Positions 21,321 to 33,866 of a stretch of DNA of 64,000 nt are shown here, piece after piece; the first letter of the stretch is position 1; each line of letters starts with the position of its first letter. This stretch comes from Tipula vernalis (taxonomy: Eukaryota > Arthropoda > Insecta > Diptera > Tipulidae). A program made the translations under genes and the position numbers. The stretch lies in contig OY282560.1 in assembly GCA_958295665.1 (NCBI GenBank), positions 91,302,311-91,366,310 on the forward strand. Reading direction: 5' to 3'. The notes under the pieces were generated by a model. That model searched no databases and was not told the origin of the DNA. It was given only the letters and a program-made list of their open reading frames with translations.

Positions 21321-24030
21321 TATTGTTCAGACCAAGAGAAAACGAAGCCCAAGATTCGAGCAACTTTTAAGCAGAAGCAGAGCGGCAAATACCTTTCAGT
21401 AAGAGGTATTCAAGTTTAGAGGTAGAATCTCTCGAAGCTACAACAGATAATGTTAAGAATGAAAAGCCGCCACCAATTTACTTAAGAGAGGCACCAAATT
21501 TTGAACTTATGGAAAAATCAAGTCATAATATCACAATTTTATATTACCTCACTCAAGAGAGATGAGATAAACAAAGTAAAGAAACGGCAATTCGAAATTA
21601 ACGGGTTCAGAGCCTCAGTTAATCGTTTCGACCAAGCTGGTTAACGTTATTACACATGCCAGCTAAAAAGTCCAAAGGGGCTAACTCTTATTATGAGGGA
21701 TTGAGAGCTTCGTAGATGTAAGCGAAATACACTCTGCTCTTAGTGAAAAAGGATTTAATGTCAAACCACAAAAAGAAACCTCAACCTCGGTTTCGCCTAG
21801 AACTAGAGCCAGATGAGGGAAAAGAGTGAGAGCATGGTATATATAACCAAAAATATTTACTCTATCGTACCAATAATACGGCCAATCCAAAGCTTACTGC
21901 ACCTTACACGAAGTTTGTGTTATATATGGTGAATTACACGATTCAAAACAGGTCAACAAGGTGAAAAAGGTTGCCCAGTGTACTTGGATTTAAAGCGTAA
22001 AAGCAATCCAAACTTGCGATTTGAACAAAGTGTGCTCATAGCAAATTACAACCAAAGTATTTTGAAGCCAAGAACTTTAATTGTTGAAGAAACCGGAAAT
22101 TTGGGGACAAATTCCAACAGTTTTGCGCAAGTTATTATTATTGAAGAAAAAGTCTCAATTCATGCAACCGTAAACAAACTAACCAAAACGATTCTAAGTT
22201 TCATGATGATTATGGAGACAAAAATTAGACGCACGGATACCACTGCCTATATATAGAAGAATGGACTAGAAAATATTTAATATTGGCCATTTACTTCCCT
22301 CCAAAACATGTAATTAAAAATCAAATTTTAACCAGCTATAGGCAATAAATTCCTTGCTGGTGACGATTACAAAGGTAAACATGTGCAAACAACTTTACGA
22401 TGCTATAGAGGAGCAATCTATGGATTATTTATCTGCTATAGTCGCACAATTACTTGCCAAGTCAAAAAAAGTTCCTGATTTAATTGATTTCTGTGTAACT
22501 ATAGGCATTGCACGTAATTATCTAAAGGGAACCAATTGCTCACCAGTAATAGTAACAGTGAGTAACGACGCCTTAAAAATAGATATTCTGAAACATCTTA
22601 CAAATAAGGGAACTAATTGGGATCAATATAGGAGACCAGTCGAACAAAATTGCTACTGAATATTCCTCGCAATACACCAGCAGATAAGATGCGGTAGCAG
22701 ATAATTTGAAAGATGCCCTAGCGTTATCAGCTGAAAAGGCTACAACCACCATAAGTTGTCCAGGAAAAGAGAAAAATTCGAAGTCAATAGCGTAACAAAC
22801 AAAATCGTAGTCATAAAAAGGAATTTAAATCGATCTCTTAAGACCCTACGATTTGCTTTGCGGAAAGAAGAAAACCAGAGCATCCAAAATTATTTAAGTG
22901 AGTTCTCGGCAACCAAAGGGACCGATTATTCTTTGTGGAGGGCACAGAAAAATTTTAAACCAACCAACACGTATCGACCGATTAGACTTCCAACTAGGAA
23001 TTGTGTGAGCAGCTCTGTAGAAAAAACCAAACGACAGTATTCACACCACACCAGGAAACAAATAATTTTGTGCTGCCCGAGCTAATGGAAAATGGATTGT
23101 CCTTCAAACCTATAAAGTATAATTGAAAGAAAGATAAGAATACAATCAAAAATTTCATAAAAATAATAAAATTCATATTTAACGCGATCATGCGAACAAT
23201 CCCTTGTCCTCAACAATGGGAGATATCAGTGATAAGCCTAGAAAAAATGAAACACAAATTTCATCATATCGTCCAATAAGCATGCTGTCCACAATCTCAA
23301 AGCTATTCGAAAACATGTTAATAATGAAATTCGAACCAGTGTTAGAAGTGAGGTACATTATTCCAGACCATCAATTGGGATTTCGAAATCAATATAAAGC
23401 AAGTGAACAGAATTGTAAATGCAGTCAAAAGCACCTTCGAGGAAAACAAATATTGTTCTGCTTTGTTCTTGGCACGATGAACTATAATATACAAAATTAA
23501 AGAGCTTCTATCTAAGAAATTTCACTTAGTTCTGGGGCCGATTTACCTGTATCCAACAAAGTAATAAGATCAACATTTGCCGATGATACAATCATCCTGG
23601 CGTTAGACAATATTCCCGAATGATTTGAACCAAAACTATGGCTGAAGAAATGGCAATTAAAAGTGAATGAAAATAAATCAACGCACGTCACGTTCACGCT
23701 GAGCAAACGCACCTCAAAAGTCAAATACTTAGGTTTTCACTTGGATAGAAGGCTGACATGGAAAAAACATATTGAATGAAAGCGCAACCAAATAAAAATG
23801 ACGTTTTCCAAAATGTATTGTCTGAGGGAAGAAAATTTCACCTGTCATTGGACAACAAAATTTTACTATACGAAGCGATAGTTAGACCCATATGGACATA
23901 TGGTATTCAGTTATGGGAATGCGAACGAACGCGTCAAACAAGTATTACCAATGCTGACTAAAAACCATTAAGGAAACAATTAAAGGATTCATCAGTCCGA
24001 ACTATTGGCAACAAATTGGCGATTGATCAA
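21321..24030 (+). pseudogene. Decayed jockey-family LINE (ORF1 and ORF2 relics)
   Basis: Pieces in several frames keep the element order. ORF1: KPPPIYLREAPN (from 21,461) and GEKGCPVYLDLK (about 21,962-21,995), bracketing a degraded nucleic-acid-binding region. ORF2 endonuclease: KFLAGDDYKGKH (about 22,347) and PDLIDFCVTIGIARNY with SPVIVTVS (22,470-22,560). Reverse transcriptase: NYLSEFSATKGTDYSLW (22,900), SSYRPISMLSTISKLFE (23,262), IPDHQLGFRNQY (23,360), SKVKYLGFHLDRRLTW (23,718) and RPIWTYGIQLWE (23,885). The YADD box survives only as TFADDTII (about 23,573-23,597). Many stops and shifts show age. The motifs match canonical jockey more closely than the LINE at 11.5 kb does. Confidence 0.82.
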
Positions 24031-24594
24031 CCTGTAAATCTATTACATCTTTGTGAATACTAATAATAAGTATTAACAATGGTTAATGCTTAAAATTGTA
24101 AAAAGTTAAAATTTGAATACTTATTGTTAGTTTCCTTTGTAGGAAGATTCAAGAATAAAACCTTTGCTCACCGATAATATAGTCGTAATAAGCACCGATG
24201 CTGTTGTGGCCGGGTAATTTGCTTTAGGGAAAACTATATTTTCCTAAGTTTGCTTAGCTTAGTAGTTTCAAGAAAGATGAGGTGGACACATACGGAAGAA
24301 ATTTTACAGAAATTAGATTAGAAGGAAGCCTTTTTCTTCGGTTTTGATAGTGGCCGAGATTTAAAAACAATTTCATCTTGTTTGACATATAAAAACTTCA
24401 GTTAAATTAATCTTTCGTGAATTGAAATTAATTATTCGCATTGCGCATTATAATCGTGTGACGTAACCGTAATAAAATTCAAAAATCTTGAACAACATTT
24501 GAGTATATTGTGCAATATTCTGACGTCAGTATCGCCCATTATGTGAAAAATATATTCACGATCATGGCCAATTAACTACATATCCCAATTAATA
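24031..24594. other. Non-coding DNA without recognised gene
   Basis: Nothing supported. It separates the jockey relic from the CR1-like relic. Confidence 0.4.
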
Positions 24595-26765
24595 TTGGTT
24601 CGATGTGTAACCGTGCAAAATGTGAAGAATACCTCATTGAGGGTACAGAGTTTGGCGTCGATACGAGTCTTAAGTAGGTTAATAGATTTCTGCGTGTCCG
24701 GACTTCACTGGTGTGGGAGCATCTACGTATCGATTACGATAAATATTTTTCATTGTAATTGTAAAAAAAATTATGTTTCTAATGATTTTAATTTTAATTT
24801 TAGAAAAGCCGACTTTATATCCTTGAATGAATTTCTCAGCATTTCTGATTGGGACTTCTTACAACGCGGCGGTGATTTGAACTGTATGGTGTCAATTTCG
24901 AGGTCTCGTCAAGTGGTATCAAAAAGCCCGTTCCGTGGGTTAAAATAAATAAAATCGGCCGTCGGGAGCTATGGTATAACAATGAGTTGGTGTTGCTCGA
25001 GAAACGACGTAATAAGCTTCATTCATTGTATAGATTGCATGGTGTTAAATATTATCCAGATTTTGATAGAGCCCGCAAGGAATTTAAGTGCCTAAACTGG
25101 TTCCTTTACAACAACTATGTATTGCGAATTGAGAAAGAGTTAACATCTAGTCCTAAGAGTTCTAGAATTGTATTAACAGCAACAAAAAAGTGGCTGGCTT
25201 TCCGTCTTCCATGTCTTACCAGAGCTCCGTCGCTAGTTAGCCCTTGGATATCTGTAATCTGTTTGCCAATTTTTTTGCGTCAGTTTATAAACCTGTTCTG
25301 TCGTCCGCTTTCGTATCTCCAGCTTTGCCCACCTACGATAAATTTAATATTTTCAAGTTTACCGAGGAAGAAGTACGGGATTGCTTGCTACGGCTCGACC
25401 CGATCTATTACCTTCTTATTTAATGAAAGCTTTCGTCGCGGTATTTTCCCCGATCCTTGGAAAATTTCGTGTATTCATCCAATCTTGAAGGCGAGTAGAA
25501 GAAGTGATGTCAGTAATTATCGTGGGATCGCCATTCTTTCTGTCTGACGTAAGTTGTTTGAGTCTATGGTTCATAGAATCTTGTTCTTCCATACTAAAAA
25601 CTTCATTTCTCCTGTACAACATGGATTTTATCGCGGTAGGTCTACAGTAACTACCTATTTTTCGTTTTGTGGCGACTTATTTGATAGTGTAAATTCCAGA
25701 CATCAGCTTGACGTTGTTTATACAGATTTTGCTTAGGCCTTTGAAATGATTGACCACTCTATTCTTCTTGGGTTCTTACTCCCAATTATTTCATGTGCCA
25801 TCTGGCGTTGCCTCAAGGTAGTCACATTGGACCATTGTTGTTTTCATTGATTATCAACGATGTGGTGCAATGCTTTGAGTTTGCTAACTGCCTCCTCTTC
25901 GCAGATGACATGAAAATTTTCGCCCAGGTTTCTTGTTTGTCTGATTGTGTAAAGTTGCAGGAGGACTTAAACAGATTTTCTAGTTGGTCAATTAACAACA
26001 GACTGGCTCTGAACGTAAGCAAATATAAGACTCTTTCTTTTAATCGTATCCGCTCACCCATTTTTCACCAATATCAGCTGTATAATGAAGACGTTGACCG
26101 AATCGAGTTCATTTCCGATCTTGGTGTGATTTTTGCAGCTGACGCTACATTTACCAGACATGTTAACACCATTATTTCAAAGTCGTATATTATGTTATGC
26201 TTTATTAAACGAAACTGTAGGGATTTTAGGGACCCGATAACATTGACATCACTGTATGTCTCGTTTGTTCGGTCTATTTTGGAGTATACATCTCCAGTTT
26301 GGGCGCCATCCTACCACTGTCATTCCGGGAGGATTGAGAGTGTTCAGAAGCATTTTGTTCTGTTCGCGCTCCGATGTTTGTCGTCCACGCGTGCTGTAGA
26401 ATAAGTCTTCCCACCTTATCAAGATGGATGTAATCTTTTGAAACTGCAACGTCTAGACTATCGCCGGAACGTACCTTCCGCGCTGTACGTGCGCCATATC
26501 ATTAATTCCCGTATTGATTGTACCGAGCTACTCGCACGTCTAAAAATATATGCTGCCGAACGCGTCAACGTGATGGGCTTTTACTCATTGACCTGGTGCC
26601 AACAAACTATGGTCTTTCAGAACCGATCCCGAGAATATCACGGGTGTTCAATTCAGTTTTTGAAATTTTTGATTTTCACTTGTCGAGAGATTTGTTCAAA
26701 ATGTTTTATTTAAGTTTTTTAATAATTGTAGCTAGTAGTAATTGTTTGTACCAATTGTAGTCACT
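24595..26765 (+). pseudogene. 5'-truncated CR1-like LINE ORF2 relic
   Basis: Begins in or just after the endonuclease domain (FRKADFISLNEFLSISDWDF, about 24,802). The linker follows: LVLLEKRRNKLHSLYRLHG, 24,987 onward. Reverse transcriptase: DPWKISCIHPILK, SNYRGIAILSV then a stop at 25,547, ISPVQHGFYRGRST, VVYTDFA then a stop at 25,734-25,736, LPQGSHIGPLLFSLIINDV, CLLFADDMKIFAQV (catalytic FADD), and SILEYTSPVWAP. The 3' part has LKLQRLDYRRNVPSALYV near 26,438. It lacks the 5' end, as common for LINEs, and has several stops and shifts, but large parts stay open, so it is younger than its jockey neighbour. The clade call (CR1/T1-like) rests on motif style only. Confidence 0.82.
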
Positions 26766-27693
26766 GTATCAGGACAAAACACATTCACAACAATAAATTT
26801 CAATTTAAAATTGTCTAAAAGCCAACAAAATATTATAAGTTGATTTGATATCGATTGAAATTTACTTTTAAGAATTAGTTCACAAGAATATTGAGTTCAA
26901 AACTTGATTTTTGGTATACATATACATACTAGAAATGGTTTTATGATAAAGTCATGAAACGATTATTCAAAAAGGCCATAAAAATTGAGTTTTAATATGG
27001 TTCCATTTGTTGTTATGAAATTATGAAAACAATTAAAAAAAAAATTTGAAGATAAAGCCATTCAAAATACCATAAAAAATGTTAATTATACATATCGATT
27101 CTTTCCTCCGCCTATACGAAAACTTAAACACGTATATACTACATACAGTAAGATCGAAAACGCAGAATCCGTTGTATTTTTGTTTTGTATGTGTATAAAT
27201 TAACGGATTACCAAATTATACAATTAACAACATTAAAAGTGAATTTTTTAATGAGCTTGGACTGTTTTCTTTTTTTTTTTCTTTTTTTTTTGTTAATTTT
27301 ATGGGTGTATATTATATATGATTCATCCGGCTTATATACAATCTTATAAGAACTAAATTATCTTAATTTGCATATCATAATTTTATGACACCACAAAATT
27401 GTATTACCAAAAAATTTGTTTTGATGTGATTTTAACGATTAGATATAACATTTTTATTATTATTACACGACGGTATCTCTGTATGTATATATTTACAATA
27501 TAATCATACAACACCAAATAGTTTGTGATGTTTTATTAAAGACCGTCAGATGGTAGAAGTCATAACAAAAAATTATTCTTTTCATATAAAAACAAGTTGT
27601 TAGCCAGTGCAGTATTTAGGTGATTTTAGTCTTATACAATGTGTAATGCGGTCGACATACAACTAAAGTAACTCGTTTAACTTAAGCCTCACA
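26766..27693. other. AT-rich DNA without recognised gene
   Basis: No gene found. A T-rich stretch lies at about 27,268-27,292. Confidence 0.45.
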
Positions 27694-29200
27694 ATGACTT
27701 ACAAAGTAAGTAGCTACACCAATTTAAGAGGTGAGCAACTTTTTGAATTCTGTCTTAGTAACAACTTAGCAGTAAACAATAAAGGGAGTGACGCGACCTT
27801 TATGAATGCGGTTAGGAGAGAGGTACTGGATCTTACCCTGTTTGACACGGGTACCGCCAGTGCAATTCTCGACTGGCATTTGCCCAAGGAAGCATCCCTC
27901 TCAGATCATATGTACATCAGATTCGATTTCAATATCCCTTCGAGATAAGAGTTGATGTTAAGGTCAAAAGACGTGGTCTATAGACCACGATAAACTCTGT
28001 GGAAGACCTCGACAGAGTGGCAAATTACGTTATAGAGGCAATAATTAATGCCTACCACTCAAGCTCACCCCTGGTGCATATCAGAGGCACAAGGGATGTT
28101 CCTTTGTGGAATCAAAACTTTGAAACCTGAGACGAAAGGGCTAAGAGGACGAACGATTTGACTACCTATCAGCAAAATACTCAGCTGGAGAGACTTCTGT
28201 AAAAAAATAGACAAATTACCTATGGCGTGTCGACTCCAGAAGGCACCCCCCTTGGAGCACAGGAATCCCTTGGGATAGTTAAGGAAACCAAGTGGAGAGA
28301 CAACCACAACCTGGGAGCAGACTCTTGATGTCTAGTGAGAGGTTACTTCCCAGAATGTGTAGTACTGAGGGATCAGGAAGAATCCAACGCAAGTAGTGTA
28401 TATCCGTATCTGTTTCCAAAGGGAGCTCACAAGTTCTCGAGGCGGTTTTTTACGCCGGAACGGATAAGCTGGGCAGTTAAATCATTTGTCCCTTTTAAAT
28501 CACCCGAAGGAGACTGCGTCCTAGAGGAGATTACGTCTTATAGACCTATTAGCCTTTGGACTTTGTATTAGATCAAACACTCTTCAAATATACCCTCTGG
28601 GCTCTAGGGAGCATGCCTACCAAGTAGGGAAATCGAAGATACGCTCCGAAATAAAAAATTATTAGTATGCACCTTCATTGATATCCAGGGAGCTTTTGAT
28701 AATACTAGTTTCGAAGTAATTCAGGAACAAGCACCAACAAGGGGTATAGACCCCTCCACCGTAAGGTGGATAATAAACATGATAAAAAACAGGAAGATTA
28801 CGGCTTCTTTTGGAGATAAACCATCACCATAGCGGCCACCAGCGATTGCCCCCAAGGAGGTGTTCTCTCTCCCTTATTGTATTGGGGGGGGGAACTGTCT
28901 TTCCGCCGATAGCCCTGGAGGGGGGGTAACTCTCAACTGTCGACGGAGGTTAAATATCTGTGTGTCATACTTGATCAGAAATTGACATGGAATTCCCACT
29001 TAAATCATATTACAAACAAGGCGAATAAGGCCTACTTCACCTGCCAAAGAATGATTGGCAAAACGTAGGGACTGAGCCCACAAATGTTGGTTTGGCTCTA
29101 TAGCGGGCCGTCATAAGACCTATAGTCTTTTACGCGGCGCTTGTGTGGTGGCCAAAGACGGAGCAGACAGCTGCACGAAGAATACTGGATGTTTGGGCTC
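27694..29200 (+). pseudogene. I-superfamily (LOA/R1-like) LINE relic, endonuclease to RT
   Basis: RGEQLFEFCLSNNLAVNNKG, DLTLFDTG and EASLSDHMYIRF (27,730-27,930) are the end of the endonuclease domain. A linker with NAYHSS and VPLWNQNF follows. Reverse transcriptase traces are WAVKSFVPFKSPEGD (28,470), SYRPISL (28,535), CTFIDIQGAFDNTSFEVI (28,670), STVRWIINMIKNRKI (28,755), CPQGGVLSPLL (about 28,845) and LTWNSHLNHITNKANKAYF (28,982). The YADD region is missing; there the sequence is G-rich (28,886-28,928). It ends within WWPKTEQTAARRILD near 29,185. The CPQGGVLSPLL form is typical of R1/LOA/I-type LINEs. Many stops. Confidence 0.75.
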
Positions 29201-30380
29201 TACAAACCTTGAACCCAAAATTGGGCAAGCAGCAAACACCAACAATTAATTCACATTGTTCAATCCAACGTGAAAAATAAGCAAACCTGGAAATAAATAA
29301 CATGCATACATATAGTTTTCTCAGCGGATTTGATCAACGCCTCATCTAGTAACAGCCGCTGAAACATAATTTCGTATTCTAATTATTAACCCTCGTCAGG
29401 CGGCATAGGTACAATTGTACCTTTTCCGTTTTTAAATTACAATAACTTTTCTTGCAGAACCCGTAGAGGATGAAACTTTCGTTATATCTCTACATTTTTG
29501 GTCTAGATCATATAGATCTTATTCAGGAAAAAGTATCACCATTCCCCTCGGAGATAGGGAGTCGAGGTAGTTAGAGTTAACTTATAGGAAATAGTTAAAA
29601 TCATTTATACTAACTCATATTGTATTCCATAAGTTTTTTCCATATAAGTTGTTCACTGTAATTACATTTTTTCCATATAACTTTGACATCCAGGATCATA
29701 ACCTAAAAAAGAGAAAAGAACACAAAGAATCGTTTGATCACAATTTAATTATTATTTATACTTATCTGAAATAATTTGTCCATCAGCCGCTCCTTTGTTT
29801 TTTCTTATCATTTGTTAGCTGGAAATGAAAAATTATATTTAGTTTAAATTTGTATTGTATCTAGTCCTTTAAACTTACCACCACCAAATTGCAAATTATT
29901 GTGTTTACTTTGTTTGACATTTTCAATTTAATACAAGCCGTAAAATATTATATTAGGTATGATGTTACATTTCCAAACAAATTTGTACTAAAGTTGTATG
30001 TTGCTCAACTAAGTTTATAATATCTATTAACAGATGACTCTTTATATAATTAGGAATTTTCCATAAATAATTGTTTTGTATAAATTATTTTTCTGGAAGC
30101 AAGTAGTACGTTCTTGACCTTTTGTGAAATAACATTAACCAAAAAATAAAAATGTAAATTAAATTTTTGTATTTGAAAACTGGAGAACTCACCCGAGAAA
30201 AGAAAATATTGTGACAGCCACATCAGGAACGAGGAGCATATATTACACAAAAATTTCCTGCGTGTTTATTGCTCACCAACCTGGTACTGTCTTGTACATT
30301 GGTCCTTCGAGCCGGATAGGCAGTTCTTTCTAAGGCAAATACAAACGGCAACACGTGTGGCGATTAGAATTTGGTGATGT
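29201..30380. other. Non-coding DNA, possible piggyBac-like end at 29,386
   Basis: No gene recognised. TTAA at 29,386-29,389 is followed by CCCTCGTCAGG and a palindrome GGTACAATTGTACC, which looks like one end of a piggyBac-type element (TTAA target, CCC start). I could not find the matching GGGTTAA end. Confidence 0.35.
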
Positions 30381-31553
30381 TGTAACGCAATCCCCCAAGG
30401 GATTACGTTAACAGACATGAGAATAGCGGTCTGATGCGGTATAGTAGCTGGCTAGGGCTCACGGTGCGGCGTGGGGATTCTCAGACATATTTCTCATGCT
30501 TGAATAACCGCATAACAATAAAATTGGAGGGACAAAGGAAATTAAAATTAAGTTGCCACGGCCTCAGCGGCAAAAGAAAATGATAAGCTGGGAGTGATCG
30601 ATCCGGAGTGACCGTCTCAATCCCAGGCGATTACCGCCGTGACTGCCACACGGTCCTCCCCTCATCGGCCCGCCTACTGGGATGCTGTTTCCCAGTCGCG
30701 ACGGCTACCGATGCCATTTATGAGGGAAGGACGCCCGCATGACAATCCCAGCGACAATCCCCCGGAACGGAGACTGTCACCCCGACGCGATCAACTCATG
30801 TGGCGTGCCGCCCTCCAGCACAGCCTGTCCTGGAGGAACGAACGGCACGCACGGAAAAGGGTGGAAGAAAGGCCGACCCTTCACATGACCACACCTCACA
30901 TCATCCGATCAATTATTTATTTACACGCACATGGTGCGGCGTAGCACACTACAGTAAGAAATTCAAAGAAAAAATTTTAGGTTATGGTAAAAGAGAAAAA
31001 ATTTAGAATTAAACAAGATAAATTACGTTAAAACTGATTCTACGTTAATGTTAACTTTCACTTTCACTATCCCTGTTTTAATAAAATTAAGGAAAACACA
31101 AAAATACCTGAAAGAAATGAACCGTTATGGGGTCGAACCACACCCAAAAACGGACAACCGAGCAGAAGTGAAGAGAAAAAGAACGGAAATTCCAAACGCA
31201 ATCAATCAAAATGACGAGAAAAAAAATAACCGGACAATAATTGCTCTGAGTGGGGTTTTCAACAAATCGGTGCACCACCACGAAACGCCGAAAACAAACG
31301 GTAAAAGTAGTAATATATGTACAATATAATGAAAATAGAAAGGAGAAACAACCTGTTACAAACTTAAGCAACTAAAATTTACTTAGCCAGATTGTTTATC
31401 CCTTAATTCTTTTACCTTGTTGTTTTAAAGGCCCGTCCGACCACACCGCAAACAGCGCCGACGCAGGATCCCCCCTCAAACACTTGTTGCCCTGCCCCCA
31501 CGGGCGGGAATACGGCCTCAAAACAACCGTTAACTGACGCAGTTGCTGCCACA
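30381..31553. other. GC-rich patch of unknown origin
   Basis: A hairpin-forming sequence (TAACGCAATCCC / GGGATTACGTTA, 30,382-30,410) starts with TGTAACGC, an LTR-like beginning. From about 30,550 to 30,955 the DNA is far richer in G and C than its surroundings and holds an open frame at 30,639-30,944 (101 codons, rich in Arg, Pro and Ser), which I do not recognise. A second GC-rich piece is at 31,429-31,553 (CCGTCCGACCACACC). The AT-rich DNA between them (30,960-31,428) may be an insertion. These could be parts of an LTR element's untranslated or gag region; I have no proof. Confidence 0.4.
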
Positions 31554-32290
31554 GATTTACACAACTTATTAATTGGAGTAAAATTTACCAATTTGTACTC
31601 AAGTTCACCAATTAATCCATCGAGATAAATATCGTGGTATAATAGTTTTTTTTTCTCATAGGGATTTCATCACCACACAGAACTGCATTCCCTCAATTGT
31701 TTATTGGATTATTATTTTAAAACGCAAGCGGAATTTGAAGGCTATTCGACATTTTATTCGAACCAAACCAAACTCATGACGTTATAACAAAAACACTGAT
31801 TATATAAATATACGCATGTATATATAAAGGTATACACTTTTATTATTAGTAATGATTTTCAACACAAAAAAAACTTAATTAAGGCTGATGAATATGACAC
31901 CAATAGTTTATAATTCAATTTATTCTCAAAATATTTATTTATTTATGTATAATATTTTATTTATTTTTTTTTTTTTGTACAATACTCCAAACTTGACTAT
32001 CGTCTCACTATACTACTTGTTTCAAAAAATCCAAAACTGGAATTATTTTATTAAGAAACAAACTTGACGCGTAACAAAAATCTTCATAACGAGATTTATT
32101 TCATTAAACTTCAAAACTAGACCGCTTTTATTACAAACTTCCTAACACTAGATTTTTAAACAGCCGTAAACACGACTGCTGTATTTAAAATACAAAACTA
32201 GACTGTTCAATCAAAAAAAAATATTTTTACATCCAAAAAAATCAGAAAATTTCCCCCTCCTATTTTCTACTTCGCATCGCTGTTCGTCTC
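31554..32290. other. AT-rich DNA without recognised gene
   Basis: Nothing supported beyond homopolymer runs. Confidence 0.4.
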
Positions 32291-32838
32291 ATGGCTGGTC
32301 TCCACTCTCGTATTTTTCTCTTGACAAAAAAAAAATCTAGTCCATTTTTTTCCTCTTGACAATTTTTAGTACATTTTCCAAAATACATACACAAAAATTG
32401 ATTTGAGCATGCGCATTGAAATTTTGTCAAGAGAGGAAAAGATCAGAATATTCAATATTTTTGTCATGACGTTGTGCCATTTGAGCATAAATTGTATTTT
32501 ATGCTCAATTTCATGTCATTTTATGTTGAATATTTTGACAAATAAAATGAAATTTTGATGTTTTTTGGCAAAAATTTTAACTTTTTAATAAATTTTAGGT
32601 GAAAATGTAATAAAATTTGTGTTATTATAATAAAACATAAATAATAAATTGTGGAATACAAAAGCAATTTGCCAAAAATTGTATTATTCGAAAAACGAAC
32701 GAAATTCAAATTTTTTTCTTATTCTCAAAGAGAGAAATTAGTTATATTCTTTATGTTAGTAGTTGTACAAAAAATGTCACGAGCCGTTTGTCATTTATTT
32801 TTTGTCAAGAGAAAAATATACAAGTGGAGACCAGCCAT
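32291..32838. mobile_element. 548-bp inverted-repeat (MITE-like) element
   Basis: The left end, ATGGCTGGTCTCCACT then TATTTTTCTCTTGACAAAAAA (32,291-32,331), is matched by the reverse complement of 32,798-32,838 over about 41 bp with four adjacent mismatches. The core CTCTTGACAA/TTGTCAAGAG also recurs internally near 32,351 and 32,427. The interior has no transposase-like frame; open frames at 32,521-33,015 are not conserved domains. It is therefore a non-autonomous DNA element of unknown superfamily. No clear target duplication is visible, so the exact ends may be a few bases off. Confidence 0.8.
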
Positions 32839-33698
32839 CACTCGTTGTATTTGTGCACATCGTTCATCATTTATTTATTTTTTTTTTATTATTGTAAAAT
32901 CTTTATTGACATGTATATTGTTTTTTTATGTACACAAATCCAACGAATAAGACGAACAACGACGACGAACACATGTACATACTTATCTGTACGGCCGCAT
33001 CGGATTCATGTCTAATACACCGATCGGTTCTATCCCCACTCAGAGCAAATATCACGCGTTAATTTAAGCCAATGATACCAGAAAGAAAAATAGAATATTC
33101 CAGATTGAATATTTTAATAACGCAAATATTCCATCTCATACTACATAATACATGTACACACACCAACTCACAAGAGATATATATGTTTGTACATGACAAT
33201 ATAGAAAACAAGTAAATGCAAAAAAATTTAAAATATGTTTACATAGCAATCGAAGGTAACATTGGATTTAAATTCGGAAATCATAAAAGCGAGCATAGGT
33301 ATAAACACCATGGTGGTCATGGTATTTTATAACGATAAAAAAATTTCAAATTATTTGAGCGTTTGGAATTTTCGCAAAAAAACTTTCTTTTTCCTCTGTA
33401 TGAAGTGGAGACGTATGCCAGTCGTAACAATGTATAAATTGTGTCATCAACTTTAGCAGTGTTAGTTTAAGAGGCGTCATTGGTAAAAACGAAATTTGTT
33501 CGCGAGTGTTTGTGTAAACTGGGTGTAACTTTCTGTAGCGAAACGACAAGCGTTTCATTTATCTGATTTTCTTTATTATACTATTGTACCCGTTCTTTAT
33601 TTTAAATAGAATCAAATGACCTGTATACGTCACGTACAGCAATGCAAAACGATTTTTTTTTACGTGAACGCTTATTTCTGAAAACAAGATTTTATCAT
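32839..33698. other. Non-coding DNA without recognised gene
   Basis: No gene supported. Small frames such as 33,262-33,456 match nothing known to me. Confidence 0.4.
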
Positions 33699-33853
33699 GT
33701 TTTAGAAAACCCCACCACTGAAGCTAGCAGGATAACCATACCGCTCTAAAACCTCTGATAGAAAATTTTTCTCTAAATTCGGATAACGGTTGGTGTTATT
33801 TTGTAATTGGAAGCACATGCTTCCATGATCTCCTCACCAAGCAAACCGTTACA
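33699..33853 (+). repeat. Putative 5' LTR of gypsy element 2
   Basis: Ends in CCGTTACA just two bases before the primer-binding site and starts with the nearest suitable TG (TGTTTTAGAA). Its length, 155 bp, is close to the 149-bp LTR of element 1, whose ends are also TGTT...GTTACA. There is no second copy, so the start is a guess. Confidence 0.55.
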
Positions 33854-33855
33854 GA

Positions 33856-33866
33856 TGGCGCCCAAG
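33856..33866 (+). promoter_or_regulatory. Primer-binding site, tRNA-Lys type
   Basis: TGGCGCCCAAG, identical to the site of gypsy element 1 and located just after an LTR-like GTTACA end. Confidence 0.8.

Noticed and set aside
30381..31360. A 980-bp LTR-like unit with TGTAAC...GTTACA ends
   Set aside because: The ends form a six-base inverted repeat, but there is no target duplication, no primer-binding site after it and no second copy.
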